From: Lachnospiraceae bacterium
Lineage (GTDB): Bacteria; Bacillota; Clostridia; Lachnospirales; Lachnospiraceae
Length of the DNA: 64,000 nt
Direction: 5' to 3'
Assembly: GCA_017936885.1 (NCBI GenBank)
Contig: JAGBEO010000028.1
Location: 1-64,000, forward strand
The first letter of the stretch is position 1, and each line of letters opens with the position of its first letter. The notes below the pieces were generated by a model. It saw only the letters and a program-made list of their open reading frames with translations, did no database searches and was not told the DNA's origin. This document shows, one piece after another, positions 19,574 through 28,736 of this stretch. The position numbers were made by a program, and so were the translations under genes.

Positions 19574-20524
19574 ATGCAGGATATCATGGATATCAAAGAT
19601 ATAGCATTCCCTAATCTGGGAATTTATCTTAGGAATGTACCGAAAAGTTTCAGTATCTTTGGCTTTGAGATTGCGCTGTATGGCGTGATTATCGGAATCG
19701 GCGTGCTTTGTGGTGTACTGCTGGCAGCACACGTGGCGAAGAAAGAGAAACTGGATGCGGATATTATTTGGGATTTTGCAATCTATGCCATCATATTTTC
19801 CATCATAGGCGCAAGAATATATTATGTGATCTTTTCATGGGATATGTATAAAGATAACCTGATCGGCATATTGAATCTCCGCAATGGCGGTCTGGCAATC
19901 TACGGTGGTGTAATCGCAGCATTTCTTACGCTGTGGGTATACTGTAAGGTTAAGAAACAGCGTTTTTTACAAATTGCGGATATCTGCGTACCGGGACTGG
20001 TATTAGGGCAGGTGATCGGCCGCTGGGGCAATTTCACGAACAGAGAGGTGTTCGGTGAGTATACGGATTCCCTGTTGGCAATGCGGTTACCGATTGATGC
20101 GGTCAGGAGCAGTGATATTTCGGAGAAAATTGCCGCAAATATTGTGGAGGGTACGAATTATATTCAGGTACATCCCACATATCTGTATGAGAGCTTGTGG
20201 AATTTGGCATTGCTGCTTCTTATGCTGTGTTACAGACAGCACAAGAAGTTTGAAGGAGAGCAATGGCTTCTGTATCTGGGAGGCTATGGACTTGGCAGGG
20301 CATGGATCGAAGGAATCCGTACGGATACATTATTCCTCCCTCACACAACGATTGCAGTGTCCCAGCTTCTGGCTGTGGTACTCTTTGTAGCGGCATTAGC
20401 CGCAGATGTGCTGATACGGCTTTATCTGAACAGGAAAGGGACGAAGACAGCTACGGTAACGATAGAGGCAGAAACGCAAAAGGAAGCAAAAGTCTCCGTG
20501 GAAGCCACAGACAAACAACAGTAA
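19574..20524 (+). CDS. lgt: Prolipoprotein diacylglyceryl transferase
   Basis: Lgt moves a diacylglyceryl group from phosphatidylglycerol to the lipobox Cys of prolipoproteins. About 316 residues with seven or so membrane segments, the signature GQVIGRWGNFTNREVFG near 140 and HPTYLYES near 197. Its likely clients include the lipoproteins at 30415 and 41829. The start is uncertain: a TTG at 19562 lies almost on the AGAAAGG site, while the ATG at 19574 is some 13 bases from it and is chosen. The last 35 residues are polar and Thr/Glu rich. Confidence 0.92.
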   Translation: MQDIMDIKDIAFPNLGIYLRNVPKSFSIFGFEIALYGVIIGIGVLCGVLLAAHVAKKEKLDADIIWDFAIYAIIFSIIGARIYYVIFSWDMYKDNLIGILNLRNGGLAIYGGVIAAFLTLWVYCKVKKQRFLQIADICVPGLVLGQVIGRWGNFTNREVFGEYTDSLLAMRLPIDAVRSSDISEKIAANIVEGTNYIQVHPTYLYESLWNLALLLLMLCYRQHKKFEGEQWLLYLGGYGLGRAWIEGIRTDTLFLPHTTIAVSQLLAVVLFVAALAADVLIRLYLNRKGTKTATVTIEAETQKEAKVSVEATDKQQ

Positions 20525-20629
20525 ATAGAGAAACCTGTAATCAATAAAAAGGAATAACTATAAACAATATAAATAGAAGAAAGAGCTTTAATATAGTATA
20601 GATATAAGTGAATGCAACAGAACGATATG

Positions 20630-20662
20630 AAAATCCCGTGCAGTGATTGTGCGGGATTTTTT
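20630..20662 (+). terminator. Intrinsic terminator after lgt
   Basis: AAAATCCCG (20630-20638) pairs with CGGGATTTT (20652-20660) and runs into T residues. A second small hairpin, ATGTGCA with TGCACAT, follows at about 20663-20681. The rest of the 355-base gap before mraZ holds the mraZ promoter and operator. Confidence 0.8.
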
Positions 20663-20686
20663 ATGTGCAGTGATTGCACATTTCCC

Positions 20687-20713
20687 TTGCATTATACTCT
20701 GTTTTGGTATAAA
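20687..20713 (+). promoter_or_regulatory. Promoter of the division cluster
   Basis: TTGCAT at 20687-20692 and TATAAA at 20708-20713 preceded by TGG (extended -10), spacer 15 bases. It lies just upstream of the MraZ repeats. Confidence 0.5.
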
Positions 20714-20722
20714 ATTGGATTA

Positions 20723-20762
20723 AAAGTGGTGGAAAGTGGCACGAAGTGGAACAAAGTGGTGA
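20723..20762 (+). promoter_or_regulatory. MraZ operator: four AAAGTGG repeats
   Basis: Four copies of A/G-AAGTGG start at 20723, 20733, 20743 and 20753, an exact 10-base period. Such 10-base-spaced repeats are the known binding site of MraZ, which controls its own operon. The position right after the promoter fits repression of the dcw cluster by the product of mraZ. Confidence 0.85.
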
Positions 20763-20879
20763 ATTTGAACCACATTCCGGCGGCCGTATATATTTCCGTG
20801 GCAGACCACTTATGTGTTATGAAGTGTATAGATAGTAGTAAATATCTGCTGACTAGCACTTGGGGCAGGGTGATTGAAT

Positions 20880-21311
20880 ATGTTTATGGGAGAATACAAT
20901 CACACAATCGATGCAAAAGGCAGGCTGATCGTTCCCTCTAAATTCAGGGAGACCCTGGGAGACACCTTTGTGGTGACGAAGGGGCTGGATGGCTGTCTGT
21001 TTGTATATGATAATGAAGAGTGGGGTATTTTCGAAGAAAAGTTAAAATCACTGCCTATTACGAATAAAGAGGCCAGACAGTTCGTGAGATTCTTTCTGGC
21101 GGGAGCAGCAGAGGTAGAAGTAGATAAACAGGGACGAATTTTGGTTCCGAATGTACTGAGAGAGTTTGCGGAGTTAAATAAAGACGTAGTGCTTATCGGC
21201 GTGGCCAGCCGTATAGAAATCTGGAGCAAGGAACGTTTCGACGGCATGGCGGCTTATGAGGACATGGATGAAATAGCAGAGCATATGGCAGAGCTTGGAT
21301 TGGGAATCTAG
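20880..21311 (+). CDS. mraZ: Transcriptional regulator MraZ
   Basis: MraZ is the DNA-binding first gene of the division cluster and an AbrB-like ring-forming regulator. The 143-residue protein has the two halves typical of the family: [20 protein letters not shown] near the N-terminus and [17 protein letters not shown] in the middle, each with the DxxGR/K core. The ATG at 20880 gives the standard start with AGGGTG upstream. The four operator repeats before it suggest autoregulation. Confidence 0.95.
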   Translation: MFMGEYNHTIDAKGRLIVPSKFRETLGDTFVVTKGLDGCLFVYDNEEWGIFEEKLKSLPITNKEARQFVRFFLAGAAEVEVDKQGRILVPNVLREFAELNKDVVLIGVASRIEIWSKERFDGMAAYEDMDEIAEHMAELGLGI

Positions 21312-21374
21312 GAATGTGTGAAAACAGACTTTTGTTTCTTGGCGTAATGCTCTGAAATAGAGGAAATAAAAGAG

Positions 21375-22310
21375 ATGGAATTCAAACACACATCAGTTCT
21401 CTTAGAGGAAACAATTGATAATCTGCATATTAAGCCGGACGGTATTTATGTGGACGGTACGTTAGGCGGCGGCGGACATTCTTATCAAATCGCATCCCGG
21501 TTAAGCGGGCAGGGCAGACTGATAGGTATTGACCAGGACGGAGATGCCATCGAGGCAGCGGGTAAGAGACTGGAGCCGTTTGCAGACAGGATCACACTGA
21601 TACGCAATAATTACTGCAATGCGAAGGAAGCACTGGGACAGATCGGTATTGATAAAGTAGACGGTATTGTACTTGATTTAGGAGTTTCTTCTTTTCAGTT
21701 GGATAATATAGAGAGAGGATTTTCCTATAAATACGATACGGCATTGGATATGAGGATGGATAAGAGACAATCCTTAAGTGCCAGAGAGATCGTAAATGAC
21801 TATTCGGAGATGGAATTGTTCCGGGTCATTAAAGATTACGGAGAAGAACAATTTGCTAAAAATATTGCAAAGCATATTGTAAATGCCAGAAAAGGCAAGC
21901 CCATTGAGACGACGGGCGAGCTGAATGAAATCATCAAAGCAGCCATACCCGCCAAGATGCGGGCTACGGGAGGGCATCCTTCCAAGAGAACTTTTCAGGC
22001 AATCAGGATTGAGTGCAACAGGGAATTGGAAGTATTAAAGGATTCTTTGGATGATTTAATAGAAATGTTAAATCCGCAAGGCAGAATCTGTATTATTACA
22101 TTTCATTCCTTAGAGGACAGGCTTGTGAAATCAGCGTTTCGCAGGAATGAAAATCCATGCACTTGCCCGCCGGATTTTCCGGTATGTGTGTGTGGACAAG
22201 TATCGAAAGGTAAAGTAGTAACCAGGAAACCGATTTTACCCTCGCAGGAAGAACTTGCAGTGAATAAAAGATCTAAAAGCGCAAAACTGCGGGTATTTGA
22301 AAAAGTATAG
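21375..22310 (+). CDS. rsmH: 16S rRNA m4C1402 methyltransferase RsmH (MraW)
   Basis: RsmH methylates N4 of C1402 in 16S rRNA using SAM. The 311-residue protein has the SAM motif [10 protein letters not shown] near 28-37, [12 protein letters not shown] near 96 and the late [12 protein letters not shown] near 238, all family hallmarks. It is the second gene of the division cluster, 63 bases after mraZ. Confidence 0.96.
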   Translation: MEFKHTSVLLEETIDNLHIKPDGIYVDGTLGGGGHSYQIASRLSGQGRLIGIDQDGDAIEAAGKRLEPFADRITLIRNNYCNAKEALGQIGIDKVDGIVLDLGVSSFQLDNIERGFSYKYDTALDMRMDKRQSLSAREIVNDYSEMELFRVIKDYGEEQFAKNIAKHIVNARKGKPIETTGELNEIIKAAIPAKMRATGGHPSKRTFQAIRIECNRELEVLKDSLDDLIEMLNPQGRICIITFHSLEDRLVKSAFRRNENPCTCPPDFPVCVCGQVSKGKVVTRKPILPSQEELAVNKRSKSAKLRVFEKV

Positions 22311-22335
22311 CAACCCATAGGAAAGGTATTAAGAA

Positions 22336-22836
22336 ATGGCAACAACGCAAAGACGTGGACAAGCAAGAACGGCAAACAGAAACCGCACGGCAAACAGCCG
22401 CGGTCAGTACTATGTACAGGGTAATGTCGTTAGAAAATTAGATGTCACAAGAGAAATTCAAAGACAGCCGCAAAAGAAGGTCAGTAATACAACCCGTAAG
22501 AACAGAGAGAAGGCAAAACATATGAATGCCGGTTATGTGGTATTCTTATGTGCAGCGCTTGTTGCGACCGGACTGATTCTGATCAATTATATCGGTTTAC
22601 AGTCAGATATTACGAACAGTGTACAGCATATCTCAGCATTAGAGAGCCAGTTGAATGAGCTAAAGCTTAAAAATGATGAAGATTACAGCAGAATAACAAG
22701 CAGTGTGGATTTGGAAGAAATCAAGAGAATTGCCATTCAGGAGCTGGGAATGCAGTATGCGGAGGAAGGACAGATTGTTACTTTTGCCAGCGAAAACAGT
22801 GATTATGTGAAACAGATGGCAGATATTCCACAGTAG
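22336..22836 (+). CDS. ftsL: Cell-division protein FtsL-like
   Basis: A 166-residue bitopic protein: a basic, Arg/Gln-rich cytoplasmic head of some 60 residues, one membrane segment at about 65-86, then a coiled coil (SVQHISALESQLNELKLKND). This is the FtsL/DivIC plan. Sequence in this family is poorly conserved, so the name rests on position between rsmH and the class B PBP. FtsL works with DivIB and FtsW/PBP at the septum, and both partners are encoded further on. Confidence 0.85.
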   Translation: MATTQRRGQARTANRNRTANSRGQYYVQGNVVRKLDVTREIQRQPQKKVSNTTRKNREKAKHMNAGYVVFLCAALVATGLILINYIGLQSDITNSVQHISALESQLNELKLKNDEDYSRITSSVDLEEIKRIAIQELGMQYAEEGQIVTFASENSDYVKQMADIPQ

Positions 22837-22862
22837 AAGATTTGAAATAAGCAGGTGACTAT

Positions 22863-25133
22863 TTGAGTAATCAGAGCAGAAAAAATGCGGTAAATAAATT
22901 TACGATTAAAATGCAAAAAAAGCTGCTGCTATTATATTTGATCGTATTGGCAGCTTTCATAGGGTTAAGTGCCCGTTTGATCATGATCAACAGAGATAAC
23001 GGAGAAGAATATAAAAAACAGGTATTGTCGCAGCAGGAATATGATTCTACGACAATACCTTTTAAACGTGGAGCAATCGTTGACTCGAACGGAACGATTC
23101 TGGCAGTCAGTAATAAGGTATATAATGTTATTCTGGATACGAAGCTGCTGATGCAGAAAGAAGAGTATCTGGAGCCGACTTTAGATGCATTGAAAAAATG
23201 TTTTGGCATTGATACCAACACTGTAAGAGCCTATATTGCGGAGCATCCCACCTCTTCTTATTATGTGATGGCGAAGCGTGTGGAATATGATAAGATGAAC
23301 GCTTTTTTGGAGTTGCAGAAAGATACTGAAACAGGGGGGAATATCAAAGGGGTATGGTTTGAGGATGAGTATAAAAGAGAGTATCCTAATGGTTCCCTTG
23401 CCTGTGATGTGATCGGGTTTACGACCAATGATAACCAGGGTACTTATGGGCTGGAGGAATATTATAATGATGTTCTGTGCGGCACCAACGGCAGAGAGTA
23501 TGGATATCTGAATAATGACTCCAATCTGGAGAGAACTACGATTGCTGCGGTGGATGGCTATAATATTCAGACAACAATCGATGCAAATATCCAGAGTATT
23601 GTAGAGAAATATCTGAAAGAATTTAATGAAGAATATAAGGATAATTATCATCCCGGCAATGGTGCGGAGAATGTAGGCTGTATCATTATGGAAGTAAATA
23701 CAGGTAATATTCTGGCGATGGCAAGTTATCCGAATTATGATTTAAACGATACGAGAAACACTGCAAATCTGATCGGTATGCCACTTTTGGATGCGGACGG
23801 AAAGAAACAGAAGGGCGAATATGTAACACAGGAAGCCTTAGATGCCATGGATGATGAGACCATGTACCAGCATTTGAATGCTTTGTGGAAGAACTTCTGT
23901 ATTGTAGATGCTTATGAACCGGGATCAGTGGCGAAGCCTTTTACAGTGGCGGCAGCGATTGAAAGCGGATCGATTACCGGCAATGAGAGCTATAATTGTG
24001 AGGGCTACCTGGAAGTAGGGGATTATAAGATCAAATGCCATCAGACCTTCGGAGACGGTTACATTTCCGTACAGCAGGGTATCGAACGGTCCTGTAACGT
24101 AGTGTTGATGGATGTGGCATTTGCCACGGGTAAGGAAACCTTTGTCAAATATCAGCATTTATTTGGTTTTGGTTTGAAAACGAATATAGATTTGGCAGGA
24201 GAAGCGCGTACTGCCAGTATGGTATATAATGAGAATACAATCGGGCCCACAGAGCTTGCAACCAACTCTTTCGGACAAGGTTTTAATGCCACCATGATTC
24301 AGATGATTACAGGATTCTGTTCCCTGATCAATGGCGGTTATTATTACGAACCGCATATAGTAGGCAAGATTACAACGGCAGAAGGCGCTACCATAGACAA
24401 CATAGAACCCAGAGTACTCAAACAGACGGTTTCCCAGTCTACCAGTGAAACGATCAAGGAATTCTGTAACACGGTAGTAACGGGAGAGAAAGGTACCGGT
24501 AAGACGGCGAGACCGGCAGGCTACATGATCGGCGGCAAGACCGGTACGGCAGAGACACTGCCCCGTAAGAACGGCGAGTATGTGGTTTCCTTTATGGGTT
24601 ATGCTCCGGCGGACGATCCGCAGATTGCTATTTATGTGGTGGTGGACAGACCTAACGTACCATATCAGGATGATGCCAAGCATGCCACCAGAATTGTCAG
24701 AAAAGTGCTCACAGAAGTATTGCCGTATCTGAATATCTTCATGACGGAAGAATTAAGCGATACGGAGCGGGAAGAACTGGAAGCTTTGCAGATCCAGATC
24801 AGGACTCCGGCAGAAGATACACAAGGAGATGACGTGGAACTGGATGAAGAAGGCAATCCCATTGACCCTGATACGCAGGGAGATGCAGAAAACGGTGATG
24901 GTGATGGGAAAGAAGGCGAAGAGGGTACTGAACCTGAAAACAACGTCGATACGGAGATTTGGAAAACCTTCCCGATCGATCCGGAGAGCGGATATGCCAA
25001 AGACCCGAATACTGGATATCTGTATGATCCGAATACAGGCACCTTAGTCAGCGGAGGAAGCCTGTTGGGAGAGGAAGGCGAAGAAGAAAGCGAAGAAGAT
25101 CCTGCGGAAAATACAACGGAACAGGCAGAATAA
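22863..25133 (+). CDS. Class B penicillin-binding protein (FtsI/PbpB)
   Basis: Membrane-anchored transpeptidase, most likely the septal enzyme acting with FtsW. The 756-residue protein has a membrane segment near 20-42, the dimerisation domain, and all three active-site motifs: SVAK (Ser355), SCN (410-412) and KTG (559-561). The last 110 residues or so are strongly acidic and end with short repeats of the type DPNTGYLYDPNTG, unusual for the family; there are no PASTA domains. The start is TTG at 22863 with AGGTGACT just upstream. It lies 26 bases after ftsL. Confidence 0.9.
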   Translation: MSNQSRKNAVNKFTIKMQKKLLLLYLIVLAAFIGLSARLIMINRDNGEEYKKQVLSQQEYDSTTIPFKRGAIVDSNGTILAVSNKVYNVILDTKLLMQKEEYLEPTLDALKKCFGIDTNTVRAYIAEHPTSSYYVMAKRVEYDKMNAFLELQKDTETGGNIKGVWFEDEYKREYPNGSLACDVIGFTTNDNQGTYGLEEYYNDVLCGTNGREYGYLNNDSNLERTTIAAVDGYNIQTTIDANIQSIVEKYLKEFNEEYKDNYHPGNGAENVGCIIMEVNTGNILAMASYPNYDLNDTRNTANLIGMPLLDADGKKQKGEYVTQEALDAMDDETMYQHLNALWKNFCIVDAYEPGSVAKPFTVAAAIESGSITGNESYNCEGYLEVGDYKIKCHQTFGDGYISVQQGIERSCNVVLMDVAFATGKETFVKYQHLFGFGLKTNIDLAGEARTASMVYNENTIGPTELATNSFGQGFNATMIQMITGFCSLINGGYYYEPHIVGKITTAEGATIDNIEPRVLKQTVSQSTSETIKEFCNTVVTGEKGTGKTARPAGYMIGGKTGTAETLPRKNGEYVVSFMGYAPADDPQIAIYVVVDRPNVPYQDDAKHATRIVRKVLTEVLPYLNIFMTEELSDTEREELEALQIQIRTPAEDTQGDDVELDEEGNPIDPDTQGDAENGDGDGKEGEEGTEPENNVDTEIWKTFPIDPESGYAKDPNTGYLYDPNTGTLVSGGSLLGEEGEEESEEDPAENTTEQAE

Positions 25134-25145
25134 ATGTAATTAAGA

Positions 25146-25198
25146 ATAACCTCATAAAATCGGTAATAAATTATATTAATACCTTTTTATGAGGTTAT
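25146..25198 (+). promoter_or_regulatory. Hairpin covering the ribosome site of the interrupted PBP gene
   Basis: A 13-14 bp perfect stem (25146-25159 with 25185-25198) closes a 25-base A+T-rich loop. Its 3' strand contains GAGG at 25191-25194, the only good ribosome site for the ATG at 25203. It could act as a weak terminator between the two PBP genes or hide the ribosome site. Confidence 0.5.
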
Positions 25199-25202
25199 CT
25201 TT

Positions 25203-26300
25203 ATGAAAGAAGAGAAATCCTATTTACATAAAACATATCACAGAAATAAGACCGTGATTGTTTTTTTCTTATGCCTGGCAGCTTTTCTCGGATTGATTGC
25301 AAGACTCTCCTATCTGATGATTTTCCAGTCGGAATACTATACGCAGAAAGCCAAAGAACTGCATGAAAGGGAGCGGAGTATTAAGGCGGCAAGAGGGCGT
25401 ATTGTGGATGCTAACGGAAAGATACTGGCAGATAACAAGACGGTCTGCACGATTTCCGTAATTCATAATCAGATTACGGATGAGGAAGAGGTGATCTCCG
25501 TATTATGTAAGGAATTGGGGCTTTCCGATGAATATGTAAGGAAGAGAGTGGAGAAGTATTCTTCGATCGAGAAGATTAAGAGCAATGTGGATAAAAGTAT
25601 CGGGGATGCCATAAGAGTCTACGATCTGGACGGCGTGAAGGTGGATGAAGACTATAAACGGTATTATCCTTATGATTCTCTGGCATCTAAGGTGCTTGGT
25701 TTCACAGGCGGAGATAATCAGGGTATTATCGGATTGGAAGTAATCTATGAAGAGTATTTACAGGGAGAACCGGGAACGATTCTGACAGTGACCGATGCAA
25801 AGGGCGTGGAAGTAGCGGAAGCCGGAGAAGAGAGAGAAGAGCCGGTAAGCGGTCAGGATCTGTATATCAGTCTGGATATGAATATACAAAGCTATGCCAC
25901 CCAGCTTGCCTTACAGACTATGGAAACGAAGGAGGCAGAGAGTGTTTCCATCCTCGTGATGAATCCCCAGAACGGCGAGATTCTTGCGATGGTGAATGTA
26001 CCGGAATTTAACTTGAATGATCCCTATACGCTGCCGGAGGGGACTGACAGTGAGAGTATAAGTGAGGAAAAAAGGCAGGAACTGTTAAACGGTATGTGGC
26101 GTAACGGCTGTATCAATGATACTTACGAGCCGGGTTCTACTTTCAAGATCATCACCGCCGCTGCAGGGCTTGAGTCCGGCAGTGTAAAGACCACGGATAC
26201 TTTTAATTGTCCCGGATTTATCATGGTGGAGGATCGCAAAATACGATGCCATAAGGTAGGAGGACACGGAGCGGAAGACTTCGTGCAGGGTACGATGAAC
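25203..26300 (+). CDS. spoVD: SpoVD-like class B PBP, 5' part (codons 1-366), interrupted
   Basis: The N-terminal 366 codons of a second class B PBP in the place where Bacillus and Clostridium carry spoVD, the mother-cell transpeptidase for cortex synthesis. It has a basic head, one membrane segment near 17-39, the dimerisation domain, and the catalytic STFK (Ser312, Lys315). The gene is broken at TCCTGTAA (26301-26308). If read on, it runs 43 codons into the element, antisense to the histidine kinase, and stops at 26432. That product lacks the SxN and KTG motifs and cannot be an active transpeptidase. The rest lies at 50988-51641 in the matching frame. Whether it is truly SpoVD rather than another division PBP rests on position. 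Confidence 0.9.
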
Positions 26301-26308
26301 TCCTGTAA
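26301..26308 (+). other. attL core TCCTGTAA
   Basis: The left copy of the 8-bp core lies in frame as codons TCC TGT AAg. The bases on its left continue the PBP gene and those on its right belong to the element. The AA at 26307-26308 is the centre of the rebuilt attP palindrome, hence the probable crossover dinucleotide. Confidence 0.85.
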
Positions 26309-26309
26309 G

Positions 26310-26335
26310 CAGGAAGTTGTGAAACATAGAGTGTA
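26310..26335 (+). repeat. Left element arm of the attP inverted repeat
   Basis: CAGGAAGTTGTGAAACATAG and the six bases after it, read in reverse complement, match the other element end at 50970-50992 with a few mismatches and one single-base offset. In the closed circle these make an imperfect inverted repeat of about 50 bp centred on the AA dinucleotide, as expected of a large serine recombinase attP. Confidence 0.75.
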
Positions 26336-26341
26336 TCAAAG

Positions 26342-27655
26342 TCAGGCAGACAAGAAGACCGTGAATGTGCTTCCGCCGCCCGGTGTATCCGTAACCGTAA
26401 TATTGCCGCCGTGTGTTTTTACAATTTCATAAGCAATCGATAATCCCAACCCGAAGTGTCCCTTGGTGCTTCGGGATTTCTCTGCCCGGTAGAAACGGTC
26501 GAATACCTTTCTTTTATCCTCGTTGGAGATACCGATGCCGTTGTCCTGCACAGACAGGTAGAAGAAGTCCTTATCGTGAGCCTTTTTGTGAGAAAGGGAC
26601 AGGGTAATATGTCCATGCTCCGGCGTATAGCTGACGGCATTGTGGAGAAGAATAGAAAGAACCTGGCTGATGCGTTCCGGGTCTGCCGGACATAAAGGCA
26701 GCCCATCCTCCGGCAGACGGATGGAGAGCGTAATTGCCTTATCCCGTGCCAGGGGTTCAAAGGTTTCATAAGAATTCATGAGCAGCGTATCTAATTCGAT
26801 CGGTTTGACCTGAACGGAGAAACGCTGGTTGTCGGATTGGGACAAGGTCAGCATATCATTTACCAGAGCGGACACCCGAAGTCCTTCCTGACGGATTATT
26901 TTCAAGAAGCCCTCCTGCTTTTCGGCGGGGGCTGTTTTACAGCATTCTGCTGCGGATAAAATGACAGCAAGCGGTGTCCGCAGCTCGTGGGAAGCCGATG
27001 CCACAAACTGCACCTGTTTTTGCTGGTTTTCTATAATGGGTTTTAGAAGTCTTCCTGTGAAAATCCAGGAAAAAACAGTAAGGAGCAGAATGGCTGCGAT
27101 ATCGATCAGTATAAAACGCAGGCGCTGTTCCCTGATCTGGTGTTCCAGAGCTTTCATCGAGGAAAGGACGATAATTTCCAGTGAAGAAGAGGTTTTTCCC
27201 ATGCAGATGACGCTTGCAAAATATTTGGTATCCGTGGATAGGGAAGTAAATTCGTATTCAAAATGATAAGATACATAGGATGGACTTGTCTGTATGGAAG
27301 GGTCGATGGCAAACCTATTGTTATAGGTATCCAGACATTCTTCTAAAAGCAGCTTTTTGGAAGAAGTTTCGTCCGAATCATTCAGTTGGTTATACAGAAA
27401 AGGAACACCGTTATCCAGAACAAAAAAGAGATAATTGCCCTGTGCTTCCATCTTGGAAAGCCATTCCATGGAAATAACAGACTGCTGTTCTAAATTGGTG
27501 GTAATGGTATTCATGTCGTTTTTAAAGGATTGAAATTGGTTTCTGTAGAGCCCTTTTTCCGAAACATACAGGTAGCAAAGGGACATAATGATCATAATGA
27601 CGGTGGTGATTCCTGCACATAACAGGGTAAGCCGTATATGCACTTTTTTATACAT
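26342..27655 (-). CDS. Membrane sensor histidine kinase
   Basis: A 437-residue kinase: membrane segment near 8-30, an extracellular sensor of about 140 residues, a second membrane segment near 180-200, then HisKA with SHELRTPLAVILSA and HATPase with N, G1 (DNGIGIS), F and G2 (GLGLSIA) boxes. No HAMP is obvious. It follows its response regulator and is the leftmost gene of the element, its stop lying about 34 bases from the attL core. The signal is unknown. Confidence 0.9.
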   Translation of the reverse strand: MYKKVHIRLTLLCAGITTVIMIIMSLCYLYVSEKGLYRNQFQSFKNDMNTITTNLEQQSVISMEWLSKMEAQGNYLFFVLDNGVPFLYNQLNDSDETSSKKLLLEECLDTYNNRFAIDPSIQTSPSYVSYHFEYEFTSLSTDTKYFASVICMGKTSSSLEIIVLSSMKALEHQIREQRLRFILIDIAAILLLTVFSWIFTGRLLKPIIENQQKQVQFVASASHELRTPLAVILSAAECCKTAPAEKQEGFLKIIRQEGLRVSALVNDMLTLSQSDNQRFSVQVKPIELDTLLMNSYETFEPLARDKAITLSIRLPEDGLPLCPADPERISQVLSILLHNAVSYTPEHGHITLSLSHKKAHDKDFFYLSVQDNGIGISNEDKRKVFDRFYRAEKSRSTKGHFGLGLSIAYEIVKTHGGNITVTDTPGGGSTFTVFLSA

Positions 27656-27712
27656 AGGTTACTTCCTCTATTCAGTAAAGTCCTGCCCAATATACCGGCA
27701 CCGGACGATTCG

Positions 27713-28390
27713 TCAGTCTTTCTCCTGCAGGCAATAGCCAATGCCCCGAATTGTTTTAATCTGTAATCTGCTTCCTGTTATCTGCAGGCGTCTGCGCAGA
27801 AAGTGGATGTAGTTGTCCAGATTGCCTTCCTCTACATCGCTGTCCGGACCCCAGACTTTTAGAAGTAGTGTGTTTCTCTGTAAAGTCTGTCCCTTTGACC
27901 GTAAAAAAGTTTCAAGCAGGGCAGCTTCCCTTTTGGAGAGCGTGCATTTGCCTAAAGGACCTGTCAGAATGCTTTCCGATATCTGCCAGGAGACGTCGGC
28001 AACGGTCAGAATATCAGAATCAGTCAGGGTATGAGGTCTTCTCGTGACACAGCGGATTCTTGCAAGAAGCTCTTCAAAATCGAAGGGTTTTACGAGATAA
28101 TCGTCAGCACCCAGATCAAGGCCCGTTACCTTGTCGGATAATGTGCCCAGTGCCGTTATCAGTATGACAGGGGTAGAGATTCCTCTTTTCCTTAAGGAAG
28201 TCAGTACATCAGTGCCTTCCATATGAGGAAGCATTCTGTCTAACAGGATCATGTCATAAATATTCTGTTCCCCGTAAAATAGAGCTTCCTCGCCGTCTAA
28301 ACAAGAGTCTACACTAAAGCCTGCCCGTTCTAATTGATAGGTGAGAGTATTATTTAATTGTTTGTCGTCTTCTGCCAGTAAAATTCTCAT
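27713..28390 (-). CDS. OmpR-family response regulator
   Basis: A 225-residue regulator: receiver domain with acidic EDD near 7-9, phospho-acceptor Asp in LLDRMLP near 51, and the switch Lys in VKPFDF near 101, followed by a winged-helix DNA-binding domain (to RTIRGIGYCL). It is the first gene of a two-gene unit with the kinase at 26342, 57 bases apart. Its promoter must lie in 28391-28590, which is A+T rich. Confidence 0.92.
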   Translation of the reverse strand: MRILLAEDDKQLNNTLTYQLERAGFSVDSCLDGEEALFYGEQNIYDMILLDRMLPHMEGTDVLTSLRKRGISTPVILITALGTLSDKVTGLDLGADDYLVKPFDFEELLARIRCVTRRPHTLTDSDILTVADVSWQISESILTGPLGKCTLSKREAALLETFLRSKGQTLQRNTLLLKVWGPDSDVEEGNLDNYIHFLRRRLQITGSRLQIKTIRGIGYCLQEKD

Positions 28391-28590
28391 GGTTACCTCT
28401 GGTGCTGTGGTGATTTCATTTTATAATATTTTGTAACGCAGGTACATATTATACTATAGGGTAAAATGAACGTTAACCGGTATTGTACCAATTTTTTTTA
28501 ATTATAGCATAGTAATCTGTAAGGTTTCTCTAAATAATTTATTTTTTTAATGAAATGTAAAAGACTTTATGATTTTAAATTGCACAAATC

Positions 28591-28701
28591 TTGAAAACGT
28601 GATAATTTATAGGTATATAGATGTTGAAAACGTGAATATTTATAGATAAATATGGCTTGAAAACGTGATGATTTAACATAACAAGAACGTTGAAAACGTG
28701 A
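28591..28701 (+). repeat. Four direct repeats TTGAAAACGTGA, exact 33-bp period
   Basis: Identical 12-bp copies start at 28591, 28624, 28657 and 28690, so each centre-to-centre distance is 33 bp, about three helical turns. The bases after the core are partly alike in the first three (T/A-ATTTA). The array sits between the divergent response regulator and the AAA ATPase gene, and the last copy touches the start region of the latter. It may be an operator for a multimeric regulator. The upstream 28441-28590 shows only A+T-rich sequence. Confidence 0.8.
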
Positions 28702-28736
28702 TTTGCGTTAATGGCATGAAAGGTATGGTGGCAGGC

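Noticed and set aside
28591-28701. CRISPR array
   Set aside because: Repeats are only 12 bp with 21-bp spacers that partly resemble each other, and no cas genes are near.
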